This document shows positions 1-9,212 of a stretch of 64,000 nt of DNA, piece after piece. The stretch is taken from assembly GCF_900104675.1 (NCBI RefSeq), contig NZ_LT629945.1, forward strand, positions 1,664,756 through 1,728,755. The letters run 5' to 3'. The notes beneath the pieces are model-generated. The model was not told where the DNA came from. It worked only from the letters and a program-made list of their open reading frames with translations, and did no database searches. Position 1 is the first letter of the stretch. Each line of letters opens with the position of its first letter. This DNA is from Angelakisella massiliensis. Lineage in GTDB: Bacteria > Bacillota > Clostridia > Oscillospirales > Ruminococcaceae. Both the position numbers and the translations under genes were made by a program.

Positions 1-2
1 AC

Positions 3-1454
3 TTGGCCGGCATCGGCTTCGAGCTGAAGAAACTGTTTAAGCGCACCGGTGTTCTGGCCTCCATGTGGGCCTTTGGTTACGCCACCGTCATCACCACCGG
101 CCCCATGCTGCTGGGCATTGTGCTGCTGCTGGGCCTGATGACCATCTGTGTGTTGGGTGGTATTTCCACCTTTGACCGGGAACTGCTGGTGTGCATGATC
201 ACCTATGTGCTGCTGGCCTCGGTAACGATAACCTCCTTTTTCTCCATGGTGGTCACCCGTTTCACCGCTGATATGCTGTTCGAGGAGCAGAACGACCGGG
301 TGCTGCCCTCCTTCTGGGGATCATCCCTTTTGATGCTGGCGGCGGGCGGCGCTTTGTGGGGGGTGTTTCTGGTCTTTTCCGGTGCCACCTTGGTACAGGG
401 TGTGCTTTTATTCCTGCTGTTTCAGGAACTGGTGCTGGTGTGGAACGCCATGAGCTACCTCACTGCCATCAAAGACTACCGCAATATGTTCTGCTCTTTC
501 TTTGCTGCCATCGGTGTGGCGCTGGTGCTGGGCTATGTACTGGTGATGGCGGGCGGGCCGCCTGTGGAATCGCTGCTGCTGGCGGTGTCGGCGGGTTATG
601 GGGTGAAGGCCGTCTGGGATGCGGTGCTGCTCTATCGCCATTTCCCCAGGTCTGATGCACCGGCCTTCGCCTTCCTGGAATGGATGGACAAATTTTCCGC
701 GCTGGCCTGGATCGGTTTTTTCACCAACATGGGTTTGTTTTCTCATCTGGTCATCATGTGGTTCAGCGAGGTGGGTGTGCGGGTAAAGGGATTGTTTTTC
801 GGTGCGCCCTATCATGATATCCCCGCGCTGCTGGCTTTTCTGACCATCCTGATCACCACCGTGAACTTTGTGGTGTCGGTGGAGGTGAACTTTTACCCAA
901 AGTATCGCAACTACAACAGTCTTTACAGCGATAAGGGCACAGGCCATGACATCCTCCAGGCGGAAAAGGAGATGCTGGCGGTGCTCAAAAGCGAGCTCTT
1001 TTACACCGCTCTCAAGCAGCTGCTGTTTTCCGCCCTGGCGATCTCGCTGGGCGGCTATCTGCTGGATCTGCTTCCCCTGGGCTTCAACGAGATGATGAAG
1101 GGCTATTTCCGTACCCTGTGCGTTGCCTATGGTCTGTACGCCATCGGCAATATGCTCATGCTCATCCTGCTGTATTTCATCGATTACCGGGGCGCTTTGC
1201 GGGCGACAGCGGCCTTTGCCGCCGGGTCTGTGGGATTTTCGGTGATCTCGCTGTTTTTTCCGTCAGTGTACTACGGATTTGGTTTTTTGCTGGCATCTTT
1301 GATTTTTCTGGTACAGCTGCTGATGAGGCTGAATTATTATATCAAGCGCCTGCCCTATTACATCCTCTGCGTGCAGCCGCTTGTGGAGGAAACATCCCAC
1401 GGCCCCGGAAAAAGGGCCGCCGGCTGGCTGGAGCGACATTTTGGAGAGGAGTGA
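3..1454 (+). CDS. pelG: PelG-like exopolysaccharide Pel transporter (possible 5' truncation)
   Basis: This 483-residue, very hydrophobic protein begins AGIGFELKKL, the characteristic N-terminus of PelG, and carries about a dozen predicted membrane helices across its whole length. PelG is the Wzx/MOP-flippase-like inner membrane component that works with the glycosyltransferase PelF to make and export the cationic Pel polysaccharide. The start is a TTG at base 3; the conserved N-terminal motif suggests this is the true start, but the ribosome binding site and any upstream pel genes lie outside the window. It is followed after 5 bp by the CotH lipoprotein gene, so it is probably the first visible gene of an operon of four. 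The family is recognised with good confidence; the function in this organism is inferred. Confidence 0.88.
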   Translation: MAGIGFELKKLFKRTGVLASMWAFGYATVITTGPMLLGIVLLLGLMTICVLGGISTFDRELLVCMITYVLLASVTITSFFSMVVTRFTADMLFEEQNDRVLPSFWGSSLLMLAAGGALWGVFLVFSGATLVQGVLLFLLFQELVLVWNAMSYLTAIKDYRNMFCSFFAAIGVALVLGYVLVMAGGPPVESLLLAVSAGYGVKAVWDAVLLYRHFPRSDAPAFAFLEWMDKFSALAWIGFFTNMGLFSHLVIMWFSEVGVRVKGLFFGAPYHDIPALLAFLTILITTVNFVVSVEVNFYPKYRNYNSLYSDKGTGHDILQAEKEMLAVLKSELFYTALKQLLFSALAISLGGYLLDLLPLGFNEMMKGYFRTLCVAYGLYAIGNMLMLILLYFIDYRGALRATAAFAAGSVGFSVISLFFPSVYYGFGFLLASLIFLVQLLMRLNYYIKRLPYYILCVQPLVEETSHGPGKRAAGWLERHFGEE

Positions 1455-1459
1455 AAGGA

Positions 1460-3238
1460 ATGAGGGCAAAACGAACATTGTGCGCTGTACTGGCTGCGGC
1501 GCTGATTATCTCGCTGGTGGGATGTGGAGGCAGCACACAGGACCCCAGCGCGTCTCAGAGCGCGATGGGCGGGAACAGCGGCCCTGTGGTGAAAGCAGAG
1601 CCTGCCACCCTGGATGAGCTGCAGCTGCGGGACAAAAAGCTGCTCTATGAGAATCTCGATCCCACCGAGGTGGTTACGATGTATCTGACGGTATCCACCG
1701 GCAACGCCGCTGAGAACACAGACCACACCTGGGAAGAGATCAACAGCTATTCCGTCTATGACTACGATGCAATGGGGGTGGATCGATACCAGGTGGCAGG
1801 GCTGCTTCAGGTGGGAGATGAGAACGGACCGCTGCCCGGCGAGCTGGGTTTCGGACAGTCCGCGCCCAACTGCACAGTACAGATTCGAGGTCAGACCTCC
1901 AGCAAGCTGCCCCAGAAGAATTACAAGATCAGCGTGAAGGACAACAAGGGGGAATGGAGGGGCCAGACCACCATTGCCCTGAACAAGCATCAGAGTGATG
2001 GCCTGCGTTTTCGCAACAAGATGGCCTACGACCTGATGGCGGGCATCGACGAGATGATGAGCCTGCGTACCACCTTTGTACACCTGTATGTCAAGGACAC
2101 CACCGCCGGCGGCAGCGGCCAGTTTGTGGATTATGGCCTTTACACCCAGGTGGAGCAGCTGAACAAGACTGCCCTGAAGACCCATGGACTGGACAAGAAC
2201 GGGCATCTCTACAAGATAAACCTTTTTGAGTTCTACCGTTACGAGGACGTTATCCGCATGGCAGACGATCCGCTCTACGACCTGGATGCCTTTGAGGAGC
2301 TGCTGGAAATCAAGGGAGATGACGACCACAGCAAGCTGATCCAGATGCTGGAGGCGGTCAACGACTACGGCAGACCGGCGGAGGATGTGCTGGAGGAGTA
2401 CTTTGACATCGAGAACATGGCCTACTGGATGGCCTTCCATCTGCTGGTGGGCAACCGGGACACCCAAAGCCGCAACGTCTACATCTACAGCCCTCTTAAT
2501 TCCAATAAATGGTATTTCTATTCCTGGGATAACGACGGCATGCTCAAACGCACGGAGTACGCCCTGGCTGACCGCTCAGATGGCCAGGGTTGGGAGGATG
2601 GAGTGAGTAACTACTGGGGCAACGTGCTGTTCCAGCGGGCACTGAAGACCGAGACCTTCCGCACAGCGCTGGACAATGCAGTGGAAGATCTGCGGGCCTA
2701 TCTTTCTCCCCAGCGTATCGACGACATGACCGAGACGTACAGTGCCGTTGTGAAGCCCTACCTTTACCAGATGCCCGACATACAGTATGCCCCTCTCACC
2801 CAAACCCAGTACGATGAAGTGGCTACCGCACTCAATGGCGAGATCGAGACCAACTACCGCTCCTACAAGGAGTCCTACAAAAAGCCCATGCCCTTCTACA
2901 TTGGCGTGCCTCGCAAGGAAGAAGAACAGATGGTTTATCAGTGGGATGCTGCCTATAGCTTCAGCGGTGAAGCCCTCACCTACACCTTCGAGCTGGCATC
3001 CGACTATACTTTTGCCGACCCCATCATCCGCCAGGAGGATCTGCTGCTGCCGGAATACAAGGGCGATCTTCTGCCCGAAGGACAGTATTTCATGCGGGTG
3101 ACAGCCGCCAACGCCGGCGGCTATGAGCAATACGCCTTCGACTATTATGTCATCGAGACCGGAAAGGTGTACGGCGTCAAATGCTTCTATGTGGACCAGG
3201 ACGGCGTCATCACGGAGGATGTGTATGTGGAAAACTGA
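1460..3238 (+). CDS. CotH-kinase family lipoprotein
   Basis: The 592-residue product starts with a lipoprotein signal peptide: basic MRAKR, a hydrophobic stretch, then the lipobox LVGC with Cys22 as the lipidation site. The remainder matches the CotH kinase fold (spore-coat CotH-like atypical protein kinases), including the WDND signature near the YFYSWDNDG segment and an RNVYIYS segment just before it. I chose the ATG at 1460 because it follows GGAGAGGAGTGAAAGGA directly and creates the signal peptide; a longer in-frame ORF upstream only overlaps pelG. The gene sits between pelG and a VTC-domain gene that it overlaps by 14 bp. A role in phosphorylating a cell-surface protein or polymer linked to Pel export is inference; the family assignment is firm. 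Confidence 0.85.
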   Translation: MRAKRTLCAVLAAALIISLVGCGGSTQDPSASQSAMGGNSGPVVKAEPATLDELQLRDKKLLYENLDPTEVVTMYLTVSTGNAAENTDHTWEEINSYSVYDYDAMGVDRYQVAGLLQVGDENGPLPGELGFGQSAPNCTVQIRGQTSSKLPQKNYKISVKDNKGEWRGQTTIALNKHQSDGLRFRNKMAYDLMAGIDEMMSLRTTFVHLYVKDTTAGGSGQFVDYGLYTQVEQLNKTALKTHGLDKNGHLYKINLFEFYRYEDVIRMADDPLYDLDAFEELLEIKGDDDHSKLIQMLEAVNDYGRPAEDVLEEYFDIENMAYWMAFHLLVGNRDTQSRNVYIYSPLNSNKWYFYSWDNDGMLKRTEYALADRSDGQGWEDGVSNYWGNVLFQRALKTETFRTALDNAVEDLRAYLSPQRIDDMTETYSAVVKPYLYQMPDIQYAPLTQTQYDEVATALNGEIETNYRSYKESYKKPMPFYIGVPRKEEEQMVYQWDAAYSFSGEALTYTFELASDYTFADPIIRQEDLLLPEYKGDLLPEGQYFMRVTAANAGGYEQYAFDYYVIETGKVYGVKCFYVDQDGVITEDVYVEN

Positions 3239-3950
3239 GCGTTACCGCCACGAGTGGAAATACCTCATCGATACCGCCCAGAAGGAGGCTATATGCAGCC
3301 GCCTTGGACCGATGATGCAGCTGGACCCTCATGCTGTGAATGGAGGCTACACCCTGCGCAGTCTGTATTTTGAGGACTACTTCCATTCCGCCTATTCAGA
3401 AAAGGATGCCGGTGTTTTGCTGCGCAAGAAATACCGCATTCGCATTTATGACTATTCCGACCGCAGTATCAAGCTGGAGCGCAAAAAGAAGACCGGCAGC
3501 TACATCTTCAAGGAGTCCGCCAGGCTGACCCGGCAGCAGGTCTATCAGATTCTGGAAGGGGACTATGGGTTTCTGCTGGTAAGCGATCAGCCCCTTTGCC
3601 GGGAGTTTTATTACGAATGCGTCAGCAATGTAATGCGGCCGCGCACCATTGTGGACTACGAGCGGCAGCCTTGGATTGTGGACGCGGGCACTGTGCGCAT
3701 CACCTTTGACATGGATGTTCGCGCGGCGGTGGGCAGTTTTGACATTTTTGATCCCACCCTGCCCGGTCTGTCGGTGCTGGAGCCGGGCAAATGCGTTATG
3801 GAAGTGAAGTTCACGGAGCTTTTGCCGGATTTTGTGCGGCAGGTGCTTCCTGACAGGGCCTCGGAGTTCACAGCCGTATCCAAATATGTGTTGTGCTATG
3901 AAAAGACCGCCTATCAAAACGATTTTGAACACTATTGGTTCAATAATTAG
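3225..3950 (+). CDS. VTC domain protein (polyphosphate polymerase-like)
   Basis: The 241-residue protein has the features of the VTC/triphosphate-tunnel fold: an early YRHEWKYLI segment, alternating basic strands such as RIRIYDY and KLERKKK that line a phosphate-binding tunnel, and a late acidic-basic strand MEVKFTE. Family members polymerise or bind polyphosphate using nucleoside triphosphates. The ATG at 3225 is preceded at 6 nt by GGAGG and lies inside the end of the CotH gene, implying translational coupling. CotH, VTC and DUF4956 genes often occur together in Firmicutes surface-polymer loci. What this trio does for Pel is unknown; phosphate-based modification is a guess. Confidence 0.85.
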   Translation: MWKTERYRHEWKYLIDTAQKEAICSRLGPMMQLDPHAVNGGYTLRSLYFEDYFHSAYSEKDAGVLLRKKYRIRIYDYSDRSIKLERKKKTGSYIFKESARLTRQQVYQILEGDYGFLLVSDQPLCREFYYECVSNVMRPRTIVDYERQPWIVDAGTVRITFDMDVRAAVGSFDIFDPTLPGLSVLEPGKCVMEVKFTELLPDFVRQVLPDRASEFTAVSKYVLCYEKTAYQNDFEHYWFNN

Positions 3951-3961
3951 GAGCGTGTGAA

Positions 3962-4633
3962 ATGAGCGTTCAAGATTTCATCAAAAAATCTATTCTGGAG
4001 TCGGGCGCCTTTGATCAGGCCACCGTGCTGGAAATCTCCGTCGGTTTGCTGACGGCTCTGCTGGTGGGTGCGCTGATCTATCTGGTCTACAGTAAGTTCT
4101 ATGTGGGTGTGATCTACTGCCGCAGCTTCGCCATCACCCTGGTGGGTATGACGGTGCTTACCGCCATGGTCACCCTGGCCATCAGTACCAATATCGTAAT
4201 TTCCCTCGGTATGGTGGGTGCGCTGTCCATCGTACGCTTCCGTACTGCCGTTAAAGATCCTCTGGATCTTTTGTATCTGTTCTGGGCCATCACCTCGGGT
4301 ATCGCTTCCGGCGCCCAAATGTATGTGCTGGTTGCTGTGGCGGCCATCATCATGATCCTGCTGATCGCTCTCTTCCGAAAGCACCAGCTTAAGGGTCGCA
4401 TCTATATCGCAATCATCCACTACACCGGTGAGGGAACGATGGAGAACGTGATCCGGGCCTTTGGCAAAATGAAGTATTTCGTCAAGTCTCAAACTGTCCG
4501 CAAGGATTCCACCGAGATGGCAGTGGAGTTGTTCTTCAAAAAATATGATCCGCTGTTCCTGGAGCGTCTGCGTGCTGTCAACGGGGTGCAGGATGCTACG
4601 CTCATTCAGTACAACGGCGAATACCACGGCTGA
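3962..4633 (+). CDS. DUF4956 family membrane protein
   Basis: This 223-residue protein has a short N-terminal soluble part, three to four closely spaced membrane helices (roughly residues 20-45, 55-80, 85-95 and 115-140) and a C-terminal cytoplasmic domain of about 80 residues. The conserved GMVGALSIVRFRTAVKDP segment is the hallmark of DUF4956, a family found next to VTC-domain and CotH genes. It starts 11 bp after the VTC gene with GGAGCG upstream, so it is the last gene of the pelG operon, and a strong terminator follows at 4692. The molecular function is unknown; a membrane partner for the VTC protein is the obvious hypothesis from its constant neighbourhood. Confidence 0.82.
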   Translation: MSVQDFIKKSILESGAFDQATVLEISVGLLTALLVGALIYLVYSKFYVGVIYCRSFAITLVGMTVLTAMVTLAISTNIVISLGMVGALSIVRFRTAVKDPLDLLYLFWAITSGIASGAQMYVLVAVAAIIMILLIALFRKHQLKGRIYIAIIHYTGEGTMENVIRAFGKMKYFVKSQTVRKDSTEMAVELFFKKYDPLFLERLRAVNGVQDATLIQYNGEYHG

Positions 4634-4691
4634 TGTACTGCTGGCCGAACATCCCGTATCCAGAAAATTCGGATGGTTTGTCTCACTGCGT

Positions 4692-4729
4692 CCCGGGCTG
4701 GTTTTGCAGAAAACCGGCCCGGGGTTTTG
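4692..4729 (+). terminator. Rho-independent terminator after the pelG operon
   Basis: A near-perfect hairpin (CCCGGGCTGGTTTT pairing with AAAACCGGCCCGGGG, four-base loop) is followed by TTTT about 60 bp after the DUF4956 stop. It ends the exopolysaccharide operon. Confidence 0.85.
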
Positions 4730-5521
4730 CCTGGGTGTTTCAGCCTAAAAATCACCAGTCAGTAGTGTAAGCCTTACCTGAAAAGACAGAACAGTGCCAG
4801 CGTGTTGGTACCAGGTATTTTCTACGGAAAAATTCCTTTTGGCAGCGATAACGATAGGCCGCTGACAGCCCATACAGGGCAGATATTGCCCCATGATATT
4901 TTTCAACATATCCTCATTCGTATATGCTCTGTTTCCGGCCAGGCCCTCAGATCAAACAGGCAGGACGTTATTGCTTTCGTATTCTTCCTGTGCAGCCATG
5001 GGGCTTTTCTTCACCCAAAAGAAGGAAAATACATAAAAAGTGATGTGCGGCGGGGCCGAACCCACCGGCCGCGGCGATGAGCTCAGGCTCTGGAGGCTCC
5101 GCCAGCTGGATTTTCCCTGCTTTCATGACGGAGTGCTCGCAGCTGATGCAATGAACTCTGCGGCGTCAAAGTGTCCGTCAGTATGGGCCGGTACTGCTGT
5201 CCGGCAGGGAGAAGCATTTTGTTCGCTGCGGTTGTGCGCAAACCATTTCAGGTATAAAGGCTTTCAGAAAAAGCCAGAGCTGCAGTGGATACTGTGAGGC
5301 GTAAAAGTGTGGGCAGCTCTGGTGTACAATTTCGCCTTTACAAATTAAGGAAGGAACAATATAATAAACATGGTTATTGATAAAGTAAAGCTGCTTCGCA
5401 AAACGTTTCTGATGAGCGGTTGCCGGGCAAAATCATTTTACAATGGGGGATCGTGTGTCTGCCTTTTTTGACTACACCGCATCCTCTGTTGACCTGCCGG
5501 AGGTTCTGATCGGGTATATGT
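4730..5521. other. Long intergenic region between Pel operon and signalling cluster
   Basis: No convincing gene is present over about 790 bp; the short ORFs here lack ribosome sites and sensible composition. Two things stand out. A 10-bp perfect stem (CCAGAGCTGC at 5274-5283 with GCAGCTCTGG at 5313-5322) encloses a 29-nt loop and is preceded by a small GGCTTT/AAAGCC hairpin. Next, AAGGAAGGA precedes an ATG at 5370 that opens a 33-codon ORF ending at 5471. The structured part may be the leader of the GGDEF gene. It does not fit the GEMM c-di-GMP riboswitch consensus as far as I can judge. Confidence 0.4.
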
Positions 5522-6616
5522 TTGATGGTGATGCTGCTGACCGGGCAGTGCCGCCACCGCCCTGCACAGCTGGCGGATGGGAAAATCTTCGCCTGGATCT
5601 GTCGGCTGTGCCTGCTTTTGTGTCTGCTGGAAGTGATGGGCTTCCTGCTGGACGGCCGCCAATTTTCCGGCGCCAGGTCTGCGGCTATGGGATGCAACGT
5701 GCTCCTGTTTATGCTGGGTACGCTGCCGGCCTATCTTTGGGTGTGCTGCCTCAACAGCCACCTGGGGCGGCACCAGCGTCTGCTTGCGGTACTGCCTGCC
5801 GCGGTGGTGATGGTGCTGTCGGTGGCCAATCTGTTCGCTGATGTGTTCTTCGGCATCACCGCTGACAATGTCTACTACCGGGGGCCGCTGGCTTGGTTTC
5901 CTTATGTGGTTACGGTGGGCTATCTTATCGGCGGAGCAGTGCTCATCAAGCTCAGACAACGGCGCACCGGCCGTTATATTTATATGCCCATAAGCGCGTT
6001 TTTGCTGCCGGTTTATTTGGGCATTGTTCTGCAGCTGCTTTTTTATGGACTGTCGTTTATATGGGGAGCGGCAGCGCTGGGGCTCACCAGCCTGTACATC
6101 AGCCTGCAGAGTGAGCTGGCCTTCCGGGACCCGCTGACCAACCTTTACAACCGCAGCTTTCTGCTGCACTATATCCACAACCAGAAGAAGAAGGTCACAC
6201 TGACAGGTATCCTGCTGGATGTGAACAGCTTTAAAGCCATCAATGACACCTTTGGCCATCAAAAGGGCGACTGCATCCTGCAGGCTGTGGCCCATATGCT
6301 GCTGGAGGCTGCCACTGACAAAACAGTGGCGGTAGTGCGCTACGGCGGCGATGAGTTCGTGGTGCTGATGATGGACGACAATCAGGAACAAACGCAGCTG
6401 TTCCGCCAACGGCTGGATCTGTACCTGGATCAGTACAACCACACCCAGGGCGCCACAACCCCCATCTCCCTCTCAGCGGGCGTGGCCCGTATCGAGCTGG
6501 GCACAGGAGCTTCAGAACTGTTCTTCCAGGAAAGGGACCGGAAGATGTATGAGGATAAAGCGGCTTTTTATCAGCGTATGCAGGAAGACGTTGTCTGCGT
6601 GGATGAGTGGTATTAA
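5522..6616 (+). CDS. Membrane-bound diguanylate cyclase (GGDEF protein)
   Basis: The 364-residue product has five to six hydrophobic helices in its first 195 residues and a C-terminal GGDEF domain from about residue 200. The domain shows the DPLTNLYNR entry motif, the LLDVNSFKAINDTFGHQKGD substrate region and an intact active-site RYGGDEF at 273-279, so synthesis of c-di-GMP from GTP is expected. No RxxD inhibitory site is seen at the usual place before GGDEF. The start is uncertain: the frame opens with TTG 5522 or ATG 5525, about 18-21 nt after GGAGG, and the first membrane helix appears split between this frame and the preceding frame. The hybrid kinase gene follows after 22 bp, suggesting one operon. 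Confidence 0.85.
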   Translation: MMVMLLTGQCRHRPAQLADGKIFAWICRLCLLLCLLEVMGFLLDGRQFSGARSAAMGCNVLLFMLGTLPAYLWVCCLNSHLGRHQRLLAVLPAAVVMVLSVANLFADVFFGITADNVYYRGPLAWFPYVVTVGYLIGGAVLIKLRQRRTGRYIYMPISAFLLPVYLGIVLQLLFYGLSFIWGAAALGLTSLYISLQSELAFRDPLTNLYNRSFLLHYIHNQKKKVTLTGILLDVNSFKAINDTFGHQKGDCILQAVAHMLLEAATDKTVAVVRYGGDEFVVLMMDDNQEQTQLFRQRLDLYLDQYNHTQGATTPISLSAGVARIELGTGASELFFQERDRKMYEDKAAFYQRMQEDVVCVDEWY

Positions 6617-6638
6617 CATCGCACAGGGGGCGAAAGAA

Positions 6639-9212
6639 ATGAAAATGCGCAGGGAACGTCACTGGATCAGTCTTGTCCTGAGCGGGGCGCTGCTGGTGTT
6701 CGTTGCGGCGCTGCTGGCAGTGACCGTGGCACTGGTGCGCACCAAGCTGCTGAAAAACGCCCAGGACTTCGGTATGGCATTGGTGCAGAGCTACGCCATC
6801 GAAGAGGCGATGAATATCGAGAATTTAAAGACCAGCGTGCGGATTGCCAGCCAGTATGTGGATGAGATTGTCAAGGACGGCGGTGACCCTGGGCAGGTAC
6901 AGCAATGGCTGGCAGGCTATTTCCGCAAAATGGCCGATACCATCGGAGAAGGGCTGATCGATATTTACGCGGTGGTGGACGGCGGCATCGTGGCAGCCAA
7001 CCCCTGGGAAGGGGACTTGGACGATGATTTTCGTCAGTCTGAGTGGTATACAGAGGCGATCCAGGCTGATGGTGAGCTGGTATGCGGCGAAGTGTACACC
7101 GACGCCATTACTGACCAAATGATATTCACCATCTCCGTGGCACTGGAGGATGAGGGAAATGTACTGGCGATGGATGTGTTCGTTCAGAATCCCCAGCTGC
7201 ATACCACCCTCAACACCCTGCCGGAGAATTTTTCCTATTATCTGTGTGACCGAAGCGGTGATCTGCTCTATGCCAGCACCATCTGGCAAATAGATACCGA
7301 GCAGCTTCAAAAATTTGTCACCTATATGCTGGACGGTATTGAGGATGGCTCCCTCACTGGTTATGACAGTTTTTTCAACGACCGCAGCGGTGTGCCCCGC
7401 AGCCTGTACTACCACCATATGGAGAACGGTTGGACAGTGATCATCACAACACCGGTGAGAGACATTCTGATGGGCGAGACCAACGCGTTTGTGGTGTTCA
7501 TAGGAGCCATTGCCCTGGGGCTGTTCTTGTTGCTGGCCTTCTTCACCATACAGGATTTCCTCCACAGCCGCAGTATGCGTATTGCCAACAGGACGGCTCA
7601 GCTGCTGGGTGATTCCTTCTATGCCATCTACCGGGTGAATCTGAAAAACGAAACTTACAAAGCGCTCAAATACCATGAATCCATGAAGGGTGTGCTGCCC
7701 CCACGGGGGAACTACTCTTTGCTGATGGAGACCATGAGCAAGGTGGTGCGGCCCAGTACTTTCCAGGCGGTGGAGACCAGCTTCTCCATTGAAAATATGC
7801 GCCAGCGGGTACATCAGGGTATCACCGATTATGGCGGTGACTTCCAGCGGCAGTTCGCCAGCGGATACCGATGGGTGAATATCCACTCGCTCTACAACGA
7901 GGAGCTGGCCCCTGATGAGGTCATCCTCTGTTTCCGGGATGTAGAGGACGAGAAAAAGCGATCGATGCAGCATACCGCGGTACTGCAGGCCGCACTGGAC
8001 GCCGCCCGCAAAAGTGCCAAAGACCGCTCGGACTTCTTCAGCCGTATGTCACACGATATGCGTACCCCCCTCAACGCCATTTTGGGCTGCTGCAATCTGG
8101 CACAGCGCAGTCTGAATGAGGGCGATGCCCACCAAACTCAGGACTATCTGGGCAAAATATCTTTCGCTGGAAACCAGTTGCTGGATCTGGTCAATGATAT
8201 CCTGGAACTCTCCCGCATGGAGGCTGGCAAGGGCGGCCTGGACCAAAAGCCCATGGACCTGTGCCGCCTGCTCAATGATACCGCCGACCTTTTCCGGGAC
8301 CAGCTGCGGGAGGCGGGCAAGATCTTCGAAGTGTCCATCCAGTTTGAGCAGAATGAGGTTCTGGGCGATGAAAAGAAGATCAACCAGATACTCAACAACC
8401 TTCTGTCCAATGCGGCGAAGTATACAAACCAGGGCGATACCATCCGGCTGGAGGCCCGGCAGTTCCGTTTCCATCACAACAGCAAGTATCAGGTGGTGGT
8501 GGAGGATACCGGCATTGGTATGTCTGAGGAATTTCAGGAGCATCTGTTTGATCCTTACGCCCGCGAAACTTCCTTTTCCGCTCATCCCGTGCTGGGCAGC
8601 GGACTGGGTATGTCTATTGTCAAGATCCTTGTACAGCAGATGAGCGGCGAAATCTCGGTGGAGAGCAAGCTGGGGGAGGGGACCCGCATCACTGTGACGC
8701 TTCCCTTTGCCCCCGCCGGCAATCCGGTTGCCAAAGAGGAAGACGAAAGCCCGGCGTTTTGCTGGGAGGGCCGGTGTGTGCTGGTGGCGGAGGATAATGA
8801 ACTTAACCGGGAGATGGCCACTGCCATGCTGGAGCAGATGGGCGCCCGGGTCATTACCGCTGACAATGGCGCCCATGCGGTAGAGGCATTCCTGGCCCAG
8901 CCGGAGGGCGTGATCGACGCTGTTTTGATGGATATGCAGATGCCGGTGATGGACGGCTGCGAGGCAACCCGCGCCATCCGTGGCCTGTCCCGGTCAGATG
9001 CTGCTGATGTGCCGATCATTGCTGTCACCGCCAATGTCTTTTCTGAGGACGTTGACCGCACCATGAGGGCGGGTATGAATAGCCACATCCCAAAACCTGT
9101 GGACATGGCCGTCCTGGGAAGGGTTATGCAGCGGCTGATGGCGGAGCGAGAGCGGGGAAAGGGAAGCGGCCGCGCTCCCCAGGACAAAACCGCCGAGGAG
9201 ATGGAAACGTGA
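6639..9212 (+). CDS. Hybrid sensor histidine kinase with C-terminal receiver
   Basis: In this 857-residue protein, membrane helices at about 10-33 and 282-304 flank an extracellular sensor region of roughly 245 residues that resembles a dCache domain. A PAS-like linker follows, then the dimerisation domain with the phosphorylated His at about 472 (SHDMRTPLN), an ATPase domain with NNLLSNAAKY, VEDTGIGMS and GSGLGMSIVK motifs, and a receiver domain with acceptor Asp at about 765 (LMDMQMPVMDG). ATG 6639 is preceded by CAGGGGGCG at a good distance. Its last codons overlap the next gene by a GTGA junction, so the downstream HD-GYP regulator is the likely output partner. The ligand cannot be deduced. 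Confidence 0.88.
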   Translation: MKMRRERHWISLVLSGALLVFVAALLAVTVALVRTKLLKNAQDFGMALVQSYAIEEAMNIENLKTSVRIASQYVDEIVKDGGDPGQVQQWLAGYFRKMADTIGEGLIDIYAVVDGGIVAANPWEGDLDDDFRQSEWYTEAIQADGELVCGEVYTDAITDQMIFTISVALEDEGNVLAMDVFVQNPQLHTTLNTLPENFSYYLCDRSGDLLYASTIWQIDTEQLQKFVTYMLDGIEDGSLTGYDSFFNDRSGVPRSLYYHHMENGWTVIITTPVRDILMGETNAFVVFIGAIALGLFLLLAFFTIQDFLHSRSMRIANRTAQLLGDSFYAIYRVNLKNETYKALKYHESMKGVLPPRGNYSLLMETMSKVVRPSTFQAVETSFSIENMRQRVHQGITDYGGDFQRQFASGYRWVNIHSLYNEELAPDEVILCFRDVEDEKKRSMQHTAVLQAALDAARKSAKDRSDFFSRMSHDMRTPLNAILGCCNLAQRSLNEGDAHQTQDYLGKISFAGNQLLDLVNDILELSRMEAGKGGLDQKPMDLCRLLNDTADLFRDQLREAGKIFEVSIQFEQNEVLGDEKKINQILNNLLSNAAKYTNQGDTIRLEARQFRFHHNSKYQVVVEDTGIGMSEEFQEHLFDPYARETSFSAHPVLGSGLGMSIVKILVQQMSGEISVESKLGEGTRITVTLPFAPAGNPVAKEEDESPAFCWEGRCVLVAEDNELNREMATAMLEQMGARVITADNGAHAVEAFLAQPEGVIDAVLMDMQMPVMDGCEATRAIRGLSRSDAADVPIIAVTANVFSEDVDRTMRAGMNSHIPKPVDMAVLGRVMQRLMAERERGKGSGRAPQDKTAEEMET

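Noticed and set aside
4802-5297. Short + strand frames in the intergenic region after the Pel operon
   Set aside because: No ribosome sites, no recognisable content, and they overlap each other.
5443-5841. A 132-codon + strand frame overlapping the GGDEF gene start
   Set aside because: After about 27 residues it becomes Pro/Ala/Gly-rich nonsense; only its first part may belong to the GGDEF protein through a frameshift.
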